Shown here: one piece after another, positions 7,384 through 14,908 of the stretch
Layout of the letters: the number at the start of each line of letters is the position of its first letter
Position numbering within the stretch: position 1 is the stretch's first letter
From: Opitutaceae bacterium
GTDB taxonomy: Bacteria; Verrucomicrobiota; Verrucomicrobiia; Opitutales; Opitutaceae
Direction of reading: 5' to 3'
DNA: 32,706 nucleotides
Assembly (NCBI GenBank): GCA_005792355.1
Contig: SXSC01000020.1
Coordinates: 1-32,706, forward strand
The notes under the pieces: generated by a model
Told to the model about the DNA's origin: nothing
Database searches by the model: none
What the model saw: the letters and a program-made list of their open reading frames with translations, nothing else
Made by a program: the position numbers and the translations under genes

Positions 7384-8316
7384 ATGCAACAACGCCCCCT
7401 CGGCCGCACCGGCCTCCAGATCCCCATCCTCAGCTTCGGCGCTTCGTCGCTCGGCGCGGAGTTTCGCAGCGTCACGCTCGACGAGGCGCTCACGAGCGTG
7501 CGTGTCGCCCTCGACTGCGGGCTGAACTTCATCGACACCTCGCCGTTCTACGGACGGGGCATGAGCGAGGTGCTGCTCGGCGTCGCGCTCAAGGGCGTGC
7601 CGCGCGAGAGCTACACCTTGTGCACGAAGCTCGGCCGCTACGATCTCGGACACTTCGATTTCTCCGCGCGCCGCGTCGCCGAGAGCATCGACGTGAGCCT
7701 GCACCGGCTCGGCACGGATCACCTCGATCTCGCGCTCTGCCACGACATCGAGTTCGTGCCGATGCGGCAAATCGTCGACGAAACGCTCCCCGCCCTCCGC
7801 CGTGCCCGCGACGCCGGGAAGGTCCGTTTCATCGGCTTCAGCGGCTACCCGATGAAGATCTTCAAGTACATCCTCGATCAGACCGACGTCGACTGCGTGC
7901 TCAGTTACAACCAGTACACGCTGCAAAACACGCGCTTCGCCGACGAGATCGTGCCGTACCTCAAGGCGAAGGGTGTGGGTGTGATGAACGCCGGGCCGTT
8001 CTCCGCGCGCCTGCTTACGAGCGCGCCCCTCCCGGTGTGGCTGGAGGAACCTGAGGCGGTGAAGGCCGCCGCGCGGCGCGCGGTGGAGCTGTGCGCCGGG
8101 CGGGGAATCGATCTCGCCAAACTCGCGCTGCAGTTCTCCTGCGCGCACCCCGACCTCGCCACCACGGTCGCCGGCAGCGCGAATCCCGCCAACATCCGCA
8201 AATGGGCGCAATGGCTGGCGGAGCCGATCGACGAAACCCTCCTGCGCGAGGTGCAGGCGGTCTTCGCCCCGGTGAAGAACATCGGCCACACCGAAGGGCT
8301 GAAGGAGAACAATTAG
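7384..8316 (+). CDS. Aldo/keto reductase
   Basis: This 310-residue soluble NAD(P)H-dependent oxidoreductase has the (beta/alpha)8 aldo/keto reductase fold. The family start MQQRPLGRTGLQIPILSFGA is clear. The catalytic tetrad is readable as D51 (FIDTSPFYG), Y56, K82 (CTKLGR) and H120 (LCHDIE). The C-terminal cofactor-binding part is LALQFSCAHPDLATTVAGSA. Similarity in style is closest to sugar dehydrogenases such as L-fucose or L-galactose dehydrogenase, which oxidise an aldose at C1. Given the rhamnose genes nearby, a deoxy-sugar substrate is possible but unproven. It stands alone, 374 bases after the regulator and 154 bases before the sulfatase. Confidence 0.85.
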   Translation: MQQRPLGRTGLQIPILSFGASSLGAEFRSVTLDEALTSVRVALDCGLNFIDTSPFYGRGMSEVLLGVALKGVPRESYTLCTKLGRYDLGHFDFSARRVAESIDVSLHRLGTDHLDLALCHDIEFVPMRQIVDETLPALRRARDAGKVRFIGFSGYPMKIFKYILDQTDVDCVLSYNQYTLQNTRFADEIVPYLKAKGVGVMNAGPFSARLLTSAPLPVWLEEPEAVKAAARRAVELCAGRGIDLAKLALQFSCAHPDLATTVAGSANPANIRKWAQWLAEPIDETLLREVQAVFAPVKNIGHTEGLKENN

Positions 8317-8342
8317 GCGGCCGGCGCAAGAGGGTTGATTAT

Positions 8343-8356
8343 AGGGACAGGTTAAT
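8343..8356. repeat. AGGGACAGGTTAAT motif
   Basis: This is the reverse-oriented third copy of the motif seen twice at 56-110, in the 154-base gap between the reductase and the sulfatase. Nothing else is evident in that gap. Confidence 0.35.
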
Positions 8357-8470
8357 GAAAATGCAGTTCGAGGGAGCCGCCAGTTGTGAAATCTCAACGT
8401 TGCGATTGCGTTGGCTTTGCTCGAACCAGCTTCCAGCAGACTGACCGAGTTGTCCGCCCCCCCTTGCCCT

Positions 8471-10015
8471 ATGACTTCCCGTTCGATTCCCGCCGCACTG
8501 GTTCTCCTGGCATTCGGGCCGACGGTCGCCTCCGCCGCCGGCGCCACCGGGAAACCCAACATCGTCTTCCTGTTCTCCGACGATCAGACCGCCCGCGCCG
8601 TCGGCTGCTATGGAAACAAGGAGGTCATCACGCCCCACCTCGATCGACTCGCCGCCGAGGGTGTGCGCTTCACCAATCACTACAATACCACCTCCATCTG
8701 CATGGCCAGCAGGTGCAGCGTGCTGACCGGCCTCTACGAATACCGCCACGGCTGCAATTTCGAGCACGGCGATTTGGAGCGGCGTTTCATCGAGCAGTCC
8801 TACCCGGTGCGGCTGCGTCAGGCCGGTTACTTCACCGGCTTCGCCGGAAAGATCGGCTTCGTGCTCCAAGGGGAAAGATTCGAGGCGCTCGCGTCTTTGT
8901 TTGATCAATGGGCCGGCGGACCGGGCCAGACATTCTACGAAACGGAAAAAAACGAGGGCATCGCAAAGTACGCCGCGCAGTTCCCCCATTGCTCCCGTGC
9001 GTACGGCGCCTGGGCCCAGGACTTCATCAAGGCGGCGAAGCAGAGCGGCAAACCCTTCTGCCTGAGCGTCAGCTTCAAGGCGCCGCACTTGCCGTTCTCC
9101 CCCGACCCGATCGATCTCAAGCTCTATTCCGGGAAGAAATTCACCCGTCCGCCCAACTACGGCGTCGAGCACGCGAAACACCTCTCGCCGCAATCCCAGA
9201 CCAGCCGCGCCGCGACCGCCTATCGGGAGTGGGTCAACGACTACGACAATTCCGCCGCCCACTACTACGCCCTCATCACGGGCGTGGACGCGGCGGTGGG
9301 CATGATCCGTGAAGGCCTCGCCCGGGAGGGGCTCGCGGACAACACCGTGATCATCTTCACCTCGGACAACGGCTACAGTGCAGGTGCGCACGGCTTCGGC
9401 GACAAGGTACTGCCCTACGAGGAAGCGTCGAAGTCGCCGCTCATCATCTACGATCCACGGCTGCCCCGGTCGCAGGCCGGTACGGTGAGCGACGCCGTCA
9501 CCGCCGGCGTGGACATGGCCGCGACGATCTTCGCGCTGTCAGGCGTGCCGGCTCCGGCGGACCGCGACGGCCAAAACCTGCTGCCCCTCTTGACCAAACC
9601 CCAGGGCCGGGTGCGCGACTACCTGCCGCTGTTTAATTTCTGGGGGATCAAGTCCGCGCAGTCCATGGCCGTGGTCACACCGGAGTGGAAATATGTCTAC
9701 TGGTACTACGGTGACGGCGGCATGACGCCCGTCGAGGAGTTGTTCCACATCGGAGCAGATCGTTTCGAACTGGCCAACCTCGCCGCGGACCCGCGTTCCG
9801 CCGCGCCGCTGGCGGCGATGCGGAAGCATTACGATGCCCAACTCGCGCACCTCACCCGCGACGTTGTGCGGGGCCACGGCTACGAACCGTATCCGGTTCT
9901 CTTTGACCGCATGATCGCCTGGACGCAAAAGAGCCCGTTGCTCAAGCCGGATGCAGCCCCAAACCCGCCGGCGGCCAAAGGCGCCAGGAACAAGAAGAAA
10001 GCCTCCACCCCGTGA
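8471..10015 (+). CDS. Exported sulfatase with CMASR active-site motif
   Basis: This is a 514-residue member of the formylglycine-dependent sulfatase (alkaline phosphatase) superfamily, probably cutting sulfate esters from polysaccharide. The start at 8471 gives a signal peptide, MTSRSIPAALVLLAFGPTVASAAG. The metal-site motif KPNIVFLFSDDQTARAVGCYGN follows it in two pieces (NIVFLFSDDQ and the CYGN turn). The residue converted to formylglycine is C77 in C-M-A-S-R, with A rather than the usual P. C-terminal support is TVIIFTSDNGYSAGAHG and EELFHIGADRFELANLA. The C-terminus ends in an Ala/Pro/Lys-rich tail. An open frame extends upstream to 8411, but that piece has no signal-like character. No maturation enzyme is encoded in this window. 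Confidence 0.88.
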   Translation: MTSRSIPAALVLLAFGPTVASAAGATGKPNIVFLFSDDQTARAVGCYGNKEVITPHLDRLAAEGVRFTNHYNTTSICMASRCSVLTGLYEYRHGCNFEHGDLERRFIEQSYPVRLRQAGYFTGFAGKIGFVLQGERFEALASLFDQWAGGPGQTFYETEKNEGIAKYAAQFPHCSRAYGAWAQDFIKAAKQSGKPFCLSVSFKAPHLPFSPDPIDLKLYSGKKFTRPPNYGVEHAKHLSPQSQTSRAATAYREWVNDYDNSAAHYYALITGVDAAVGMIREGLAREGLADNTVIIFTSDNGYSAGAHGFGDKVLPYEEASKSPLIIYDPRLPRSQAGTVSDAVTAGVDMAATIFALSGVPAPADRDGQNLLPLLTKPQGRVRDYLPLFNFWGIKSAQSMAVVTPEWKYVYWYYGDGGMTPVEELFHIGADRFELANLAADPRSAAPLAAMRKHYDAQLAHLTRDVVRGHGYEPYPVLFDRMIAWTQKSPLLKPDAAPNPPAAKGARNKKKASTP

Positions 10016-10056
10016 TCAAACGAATCACCCCGCCCCGTGTTTTCCGCCGCGAGCCC

Positions 10057-10098
10057 GGAAATTTCCCGGAGAATCCTCTTCCTGGCTTGGAAATTTCC
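10057..10098. repeat. Two GGAAATTTCC palindromes 32 bp apart
   Basis: Identical 10-bp palindromes occupy 10057-10066 and 10089-10098. Their spacing is close to three helical turns. They lie in the 194-base gap before the histidine kinase gene and could be a paired operator; no regulator is known. Confidence 0.3.
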
Positions 10099-10209
10099 GC
10101 GTTGGGTTGCAGACACCATGCACGCTGCGCCGGCGGAACCGGAGGCGGAGCAATTTGAGGGATCTCCCCTCTTTACGCCAAAACTTGGCCCGGCTTATCA
10201 TCCGCCCCA

Positions 10210-11307
10210 ATGTCGGCTTCAGACAACTCCCTTGGTTCGCTGCTCGGCGGTTCGCTGCGCTTGCCGGGCAACACGGGACGCACGCGGCGGTTCAGCCCGG
10301 GCGAAGTGCTATTTTCGGCGGGGGAGCCGGGTGACGGCTTCTACCTCATTGAAAGCGGCCGCGTGCAGATCTTCGCGGCGGTCGGGACTGGTGATCCGCG
10401 CCTCCTCGCCACGCTCGGGCCGGGTGACACGGTGGGCGAGATGGCCGTGCTCGATGACGCGCCGCGTTCGGCGACCGCGCGCGCCGAGACCGCGACCGAG
10501 ACCCGGCACATGGGCCGCGATGAACTCCTGCAACTGCTCGAACAGCAGCCGGGCCTCGCGCTCATCCTCATCCGCGAGTTCAGCAACCGGATGCGAGTGT
10601 TGAACGCCAAGTACGTCGACGAAGTGGTGCAGGCGGAACGCCTCGCGGTAGTCGGGCGTTTTGCCGGTTCGATTGTGCATGACTTCAAGAATCCGCTCGC
10701 CGTGATCGGTCTCGCCGCCGAGCTGGCGTGCAGCGATCACACGAGCGTGCCGATGCGACACAAGGCGCAGAACCGGATCGCGCAGCAGGTGGATCGCATG
10801 ACCAACATGCTGCAGGAGCTCATCGAGTTCACCAAGCCGAGCGGACAGCGCCCCAATCTCCGCCCCGTCGATTTTTCGCGCTATATGGTTCCGCTCGCCG
10901 AGGAAATCCGGCAGGAGCTGGCCGAACGCCGGGTGATCGTGATGCTCGAAAACGCGCCGCCCGCGGTCGACGTGCGGGTTGATCCGAAGCGACTTTCCCG
11001 GCTGTTTCACAATCTGCTCAACAACGCCGTCGATGAGATGTCGGCTGGGGGAAAGATTTTGCTGCGCTTCCAGCAGACGGCGGCCGAACTGCGGGTCGAC
11101 ATCGAGGACACGGGGCGCGGGATTGCGCCCGAGATCGCGGCCGCGCTCTTCACGCCGTTCGCCACGCACGGCAAGGCGCACGGCACCGGCCTTGGACTGA
11201 CAATCTGCAAGAAGATCATCGAAGACCACGGCGGAAAAATCTGGGCCGCCCCGGGCGAGCCCGGCAAGGGCGCGACGTTTTCGTTTACGCTCCCGGTGGG
11301 AACGTGA
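10210..11307 (+). CDS. Soluble histidine kinase with N-terminal cyclic-nucleotide-binding domain
   Basis: The 365-residue protein has no membrane segment. Residues of about 25-125 form a CRP-type nucleotide-binding domain. The phosphate-binding cassette is GEMAVLDDAPRSATARA, with E77 and R86 in the positions that contact cAMP or cGMP in related proteins. A short linker leads to a HisKA dimerisation helix with H157 in VHDFKNPL, the likely phosphorylated residue. The ATPase domain shows N (HNLLNNAVDEM), G1 (DTGRGIAP) and G2 (HGTGLGLTICKKII) boxes. The inferred role is converting a cyclic-nucleotide signal into phosphotransfer. No response regulator is adjacent; the sulfatases on either side may or may not be its targets. 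Confidence 0.88.
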   Translation: MSASDNSLGSLLGGSLRLPGNTGRTRRFSPGEVLFSAGEPGDGFYLIESGRVQIFAAVGTGDPRLLATLGPGDTVGEMAVLDDAPRSATARAETATETRHMGRDELLQLLEQQPGLALILIREFSNRMRVLNAKYVDEVVQAERLAVVGRFAGSIVHDFKNPLAVIGLAAELACSDHTSVPMRHKAQNRIAQQVDRMTNMLQELIEFTKPSGQRPNLRPVDFSRYMVPLAEEIRQELAERRVIVMLENAPPAVDVRVDPKRLSRLFHNLLNNAVDEMSAGGKILLRFQQTAAELRVDIEDTGRGIAPEIAAALFTPFATHGKAHGTGLGLTICKKIIEDHGGKIWAAPGEPGKGATFSFTLPVGT

Positions 11308-11320
11308 GCGAGGCGTCCCG

Positions 11321-11386
11321 GCAGATTCAACCAGACCGCGGCTGGTCGACTTTCTGACTCAACATCTGTGGCCTTTCTGAATCTGC
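11321..11386. terminator. Nested inverted repeat between convergent genes
   Basis: Outer arms GCAGATTCA (11321-11329) and TGAATCTGC (11378-11386) enclose a small hairpin ACCAG/CTGGT (11330-11346). The location, just after the kinase stop and before the convergent sulfatase stop, suits a bidirectional terminator. There is no long T run, so the call is tentative. Confidence 0.3.
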
Positions 11387-11452
11387 GGGAGGTCCTTCAT
11401 TTCGCTCGGAGGCGGGGATGCTTGGGCGATCGTCGCCGAGGGCCGGTCGCGT

Positions 11453-12883
11453 TCACTTGGCCGCCGCCGGCGGGGCCGCGAGCTTCCAGTGCTCGTTGTC
11501 GAAGCGCACCGTCTTCATCAGGCCGGCCGCGCGCGTCACGATTTCAGCGTGCTTTGCCGCCACGTCGGTTTTCTCTGCGATGTCATTCGCCAGATCATAC
11601 AACGCGATTGGCTGCGTCGGTGACTTCAAGCGAATCGCCTTCCAACGTCCGTCGAGCAACACCGCCTGGCTCACCCCCTGTTCGTAGAATTCCCAATAGA
11701 GATGCTCGTGCTTCGGCTGCGCGCCGCGGCCGAGCAGCGTCGGCACCACGCTGACGCTGTCGAGTTTCGCCGGTGGCTTGCCGCCCGCGATCTCGCTCCA
11801 CGTGGCCATCAAATCGCCGAAATAACCGACGTGTCCCGAAACGGCGCCCGGCTTGATCCGGCCCGGCCAGCGCGCGAGGAACGGCACCCGGATGCCACCA
11901 TCGGTCAGGCTGCGTTTCAACCCGGTCAGCGGCCCGCTCGGAGTGAAAAACGCGGGATCATAATTGGGGCCGCCTTCCTTGTGTGGACCGTTGTCACTCG
12001 AGAACATCACGAGGGTACTCTCGTCCAGGCCGAGTTTTTTCAGCTGGGCGAATAACGCGCCGACATCGCGGTCCATCCGGCTGACCATGGCGGCGTGGTT
12101 CCGGGCGGACTCATGCCAGGGTCGGTCGGCGTAGATGCCTTGCTCGGGCACCTCGTTGCCTTCGCCGAGTTCGCGCGAGCGCTCGTTGTTCGCGTGCGGC
12201 GTGACCATCGAATAGAACAGGAAGAACGATTTGCTCCGGTGGCGTTCGATGAAAGCAAGGGCGTCGGTCGCCAGCAGATCGTCACCACACACAATGCGGT
12301 TGGTCGAATATCCCGCCCCGGGCACCGGGCCGATCTGGACAAGATCATTGGGCAGGGAGACCTTCTCGCCGTTGCGCCAGAGAAAACTGGGAAAGTGGTT
12401 GTGGGCGTGCGTCTGGCTCAGGAAACCGAAGTAATAGTCGAAGCCCTGCTTGAGCGGTTCGCCAGGCTGATCCTGCTCCCCGAGCCCCCACTTCCCCACC
12501 AGGCCAGTCGCATAGCCCGCCTGCTGCAGCACGCGCGCGATGGTCACGTCGCCAGCCTGCAAGGACTGCGCGTCCATGTTGCGACCGCCGGCGTTGCCGC
12601 GCACCCGCGTGTGCCCGAGGTGCTGGCCCGTCATCAGCACGCTGCGCGACGGCGCGCACACCGTGCTGCCCGCGTAGAACTGGGTGAAGCGCATGCCCTC
12701 CGCCGCCATGCGGTCGAGGTGGGGCGTCTTGATTAATTCTTGCCCGTAGGACCCGAGTTCACCGTAGCCGAGGTCGTCGGCGAGAATGAAGATGATGTTG
12801 GGCCTGGGCGCCTGCGCGCCTGCGGCGACGGAAACCAAGGCGAGCAGGGCGAAGCAACCGGAGAAAATACGACGAATTTTCAT
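11453..12883 (-). CDS. Exported sulfatase with canonical CAPSR motif
   Basis: This 476-residue type I sulfatase starts at 12883 with a signal peptide, MKIRRIFSGCFALLALVSVAAGA. It continues with NIIFILADDLGYGELGSYG, the metal-binding N-terminus of the superfamily. The formylglycine residue is C76 in C-A-P-S-R-S followed by VLMTG. Further family stretches are ATGLVGKWGLGEQ, STLVMFSSDNGPH and LTDGGIRVPFLARWPG. It resembles arylsulfatase A/B-like enzymes used for marine or plant sulfated glycans. The upstream open frame to 13072 overlaps a repeat and was excluded. It diverges from the beta-helix gene and converges on the kinase gene. Confidence 0.9.
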   Translation of the reverse strand: MKIRRIFSGCFALLALVSVAAGAQAPRPNIIFILADDLGYGELGSYGQELIKTPHLDRMAAEGMRFTQFYAGSTVCAPSRSVLMTGQHLGHTRVRGNAGGRNMDAQSLQAGDVTIARVLQQAGYATGLVGKWGLGEQDQPGEPLKQGFDYYFGFLSQTHAHNHFPSFLWRNGEKVSLPNDLVQIGPVPGAGYSTNRIVCGDDLLATDALAFIERHRSKSFFLFYSMVTPHANNERSRELGEGNEVPEQGIYADRPWHESARNHAAMVSRMDRDVGALFAQLKKLGLDESTLVMFSSDNGPHKEGGPNYDPAFFTPSGPLTGLKRSLTDGGIRVPFLARWPGRIKPGAVSGHVGYFGDLMATWSEIAGGKPPAKLDSVSVVPTLLGRGAQPKHEHLYWEFYEQGVSQAVLLDGRWKAIRLKSPTQPIALYDLANDIAEKTDVAAKHAEIVTRAAGLMKTVRFDNEHWKLAAPPAAAK

Positions 12884-12992
12884 GGTGAGCAGGTGCCAGA
12901 AAGGACGGACGGGGCCTCCGAAGCGACCTTTTCCGCGCGGATGCAAAGTGGGCGCGGCTCCGAGTTTACGCGGCGAGACAAAGTGCAAGTGG

Positions 12993-13062
12993 AAGGAGGG
13001 GTGCTTGCCAAAGCGCCCATCGCGACAGCTGCTCGTCGGCGGCTGGGCAGCCGCCGCTCCTT
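12993..13062. repeat. REPIN-like double hairpin, family B variant
   Basis: The element runs from AAGGAGGGG, through a hairpin around GTGCTTGCCAAAGCGCC, to a second hairpin GGCGGC/GCCGCC, and closes with GCTCCTT. This GGAG-hairpin-spacer-hairpin-CTCC layout matches the elements at 15033, 17881 and 21592, although the stem sequences differ. It lies in the divergent gap between the sulfatase and beta-helix genes. Confidence 0.6.
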
Positions 13063-13159
13063 GAGCCCGCAACCGGTGGCGTCAACTCAGGGAATGGACC
13101 CGCCTGCGATTCATCCCAGAAAGGTACGGTTGATTCTTTTCTTCTTCGGCGCACTTTCC

Positions 13160-14896
13160 ATGGCCGGAATGAGTTTCCCCTTCTCGCGTCTGCCACCGTC
13201 CCGGCCGGTACTTCCCGCAATCCTCGCGCCTGCGATCGCTCGAAGCTTCGTCCTGTTTCTGGCTTGCACACTTTCCCTGTCCTCACTCCCGGCCGCTCTT
13301 CCCTCCGACGTCGGCCCGCAGTCTCTCGCGGTCGATCTCGCGCGCTATGCCCTCGTGCGTCACGTCGACGCTCAGCGCGGCAACGACGTGTCCGGCGACG
13401 GTTCGCGCGAAAAACCCTGGGCCTCCCTGCCGCATGCGCTCGAACACGTCGGCGCGCCCACCGCCGGCTCGCGCGCGGCCCTGCTCGTCGCGGCCGGCCG
13501 CTATCTTCAACCCACCCTCTTGCTGAAATCGCACGTCGATCTCTACGGCGGCTTTGCCCCGGAAGCCGGTTTTGGCGGGCCGCGTGATGTCCACGCCCAC
13601 GCGACCATGCTCGACGGCGCCGAGGCGCAACGCATCGCGTTCGGGGCCGACGACACCCGGGTTGATGGTTTTCATTTTGTGCGCGGGCGCGTCCGCGGCA
13701 AGGGCGCCGCGCTGTTGTGCGACGGGGTCTCGCCAACGATTGCGAACTGCCTCTTCACGCAGAACCGCACGCTGATCCCGCAGCCATGGGCACCGGCCCA
13801 GTTGCACGAGACCGCCCACGATGGCGGCGCCATGTTTGTCACCAACGGCGCCGCGCCGCGGATCGAACACTGTTATTTCTACGACAACACCACCGAATGC
13901 GGCCGCGGCGCGGCGATCGCGGCCGACCGCCGCGCGGCCCCCCGGATCATCGCGAGCGTCTTCGCCCACAACCGCAGCGGTCTCGACGACCCCTTGCGCT
14001 CCAGCGATGGCGGCGCCATTTCCTTCTTCGATTGGTGCGGCGGCGAAGTGCGCGGGTGCGTCATCTCGGCGAATGTGTCCTTGGCCCGCAACGACGCCGG
14101 GGGACTCTTCCTCGCGCTGTGGTCCGCGCCGGTCATCGCCGACAACGTTTTCACGGCGAACAACGGCGGTGACGACGCCGGGGCGCTCTTCATCGGAGGG
14201 CAGGAGCATCGCTATGACGCGCCCCTCGACGCCTACCCGCCGACGGAAAAATTCCACGTGCTCGTCGAACGCAACGTCTTTGTCGGCAACACCAACACGG
14301 CGAAAAACTCCGGCGCGATGCGGGTGACGATGGAGTCGCGCGCCACGTTTCGCGACAACGTGATCACCGAGAACCAGGGCGGTTTTTACCTGCAACGATC
14401 GGAGATTGTCGCTGAGCGCAACACGGTGTGGCAGGACTGGCGTTTCGTGGAAGACAAGCCGTCGCTCGGCCCGAGCCGGCTCAGCGGCAATATCCTCAAG
14501 GGCCCGCTCGGCGGAAAAATCGAGGCGCGGGCGACGCTCGCCCGCAACATGGCGGAACCGGTCGCCGGCGGGAGCGACACCGTGACGGTGGCGAATGTGT
14601 TCGAGAACGATGGCGCGACCGGTGCGATCACCGGTCTGCGTTTCGACCCCACGACGTTGACGACCGTTGTTACGGCCGCCGCCGACCTACCGCAACCGGC
14701 GCTGGCCGGCCGGCTGATCGGCTTGAGTCAGGGGAAAAATGCGCAATGGCGCGTGATTCAGCGGACGACCGCTCGCGACATTGTCGTATGGGGCCGGCTT
14801 GAACCGGAGACGAATGCGGCCACAGAGTTCACCGTGCTCCGCACCTTTACCCTGAAACCGGGCGCCCCCGCCGGGATCGGCGCACGGGTGCGGTAA
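13160..14896 (+). CDS. Secreted right-handed parallel beta-helix protein
   Basis: The 578-residue product carries a signal peptide with hydrophobic core SFVLFLACTLSLSSLPAA and cleavage near residue 46. The mature part opens with VRHVDAQRGNDVSGDGSREKPWASLPHALE, split as HVDAQRGNDVSGDGS then KPWASLPHAL, the DUF1565-like entry to a beta-helix. Repeated rungs follow, for example GAALLCDGVSPTIANCLFTQ, GGAMFVTNGAAPRIEHCYFY, GGLFLALWSAPVIADNVFTA and SGAMRVTMESRATFRDNVIT. Such folds bind or cleave polysaccharides (pectate lyase-like) but no catalytic set is recognised here, so the activity is open. Start choice is weak: ATGs at 13094, 13160 and 13169 are all in frame. The frame extends further upstream to 12740, but that crosses a repeat and the divergent gene. 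Confidence 0.78.
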   Translation: MAGMSFPFSRLPPSRPVLPAILAPAIARSFVLFLACTLSLSSLPAALPSDVGPQSLAVDLARYALVRHVDAQRGNDVSGDGSREKPWASLPHALEHVGAPTAGSRAALLVAAGRYLQPTLLLKSHVDLYGGFAPEAGFGGPRDVHAHATMLDGAEAQRIAFGADDTRVDGFHFVRGRVRGKGAALLCDGVSPTIANCLFTQNRTLIPQPWAPAQLHETAHDGGAMFVTNGAAPRIEHCYFYDNTTECGRGAAIAADRRAAPRIIASVFAHNRSGLDDPLRSSDGGAISFFDWCGGEVRGCVISANVSLARNDAGGLFLALWSAPVIADNVFTANNGGDDAGALFIGGQEHRYDAPLDAYPPTEKFHVLVERNVFVGNTNTAKNSGAMRVTMESRATFRDNVITENQGGFYLQRSEIVAERNTVWQDWRFVEDKPSLGPSRLSGNILKGPLGGKIEARATLARNMAEPVAGGSDTVTVANVFENDGATGAITGLRFDPTTLTTVVTAAADLPQPALAGRLIGLSQGKNAQWRVIQRTTARDIVVWGRLEPETNAATEFTVLRTFTLKPGAPAGIGARVR

Positions 14897-14908
14897 ACAA
14901 ACTTTCCC

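Noticed and set aside
7384..8316. Calling the aldo/keto reductase an L-rhamnose 1-dehydrogenase
   Set aside because: No rhamnonate dehydratase is nearby, and sequence alone does not set the substrate.
12740..13159. N-terminal extension of the beta-helix frame
   Set aside because: It overlaps the divergent sulfatase start and a repeat, and looks non-protein-like; the signal peptide begins later.
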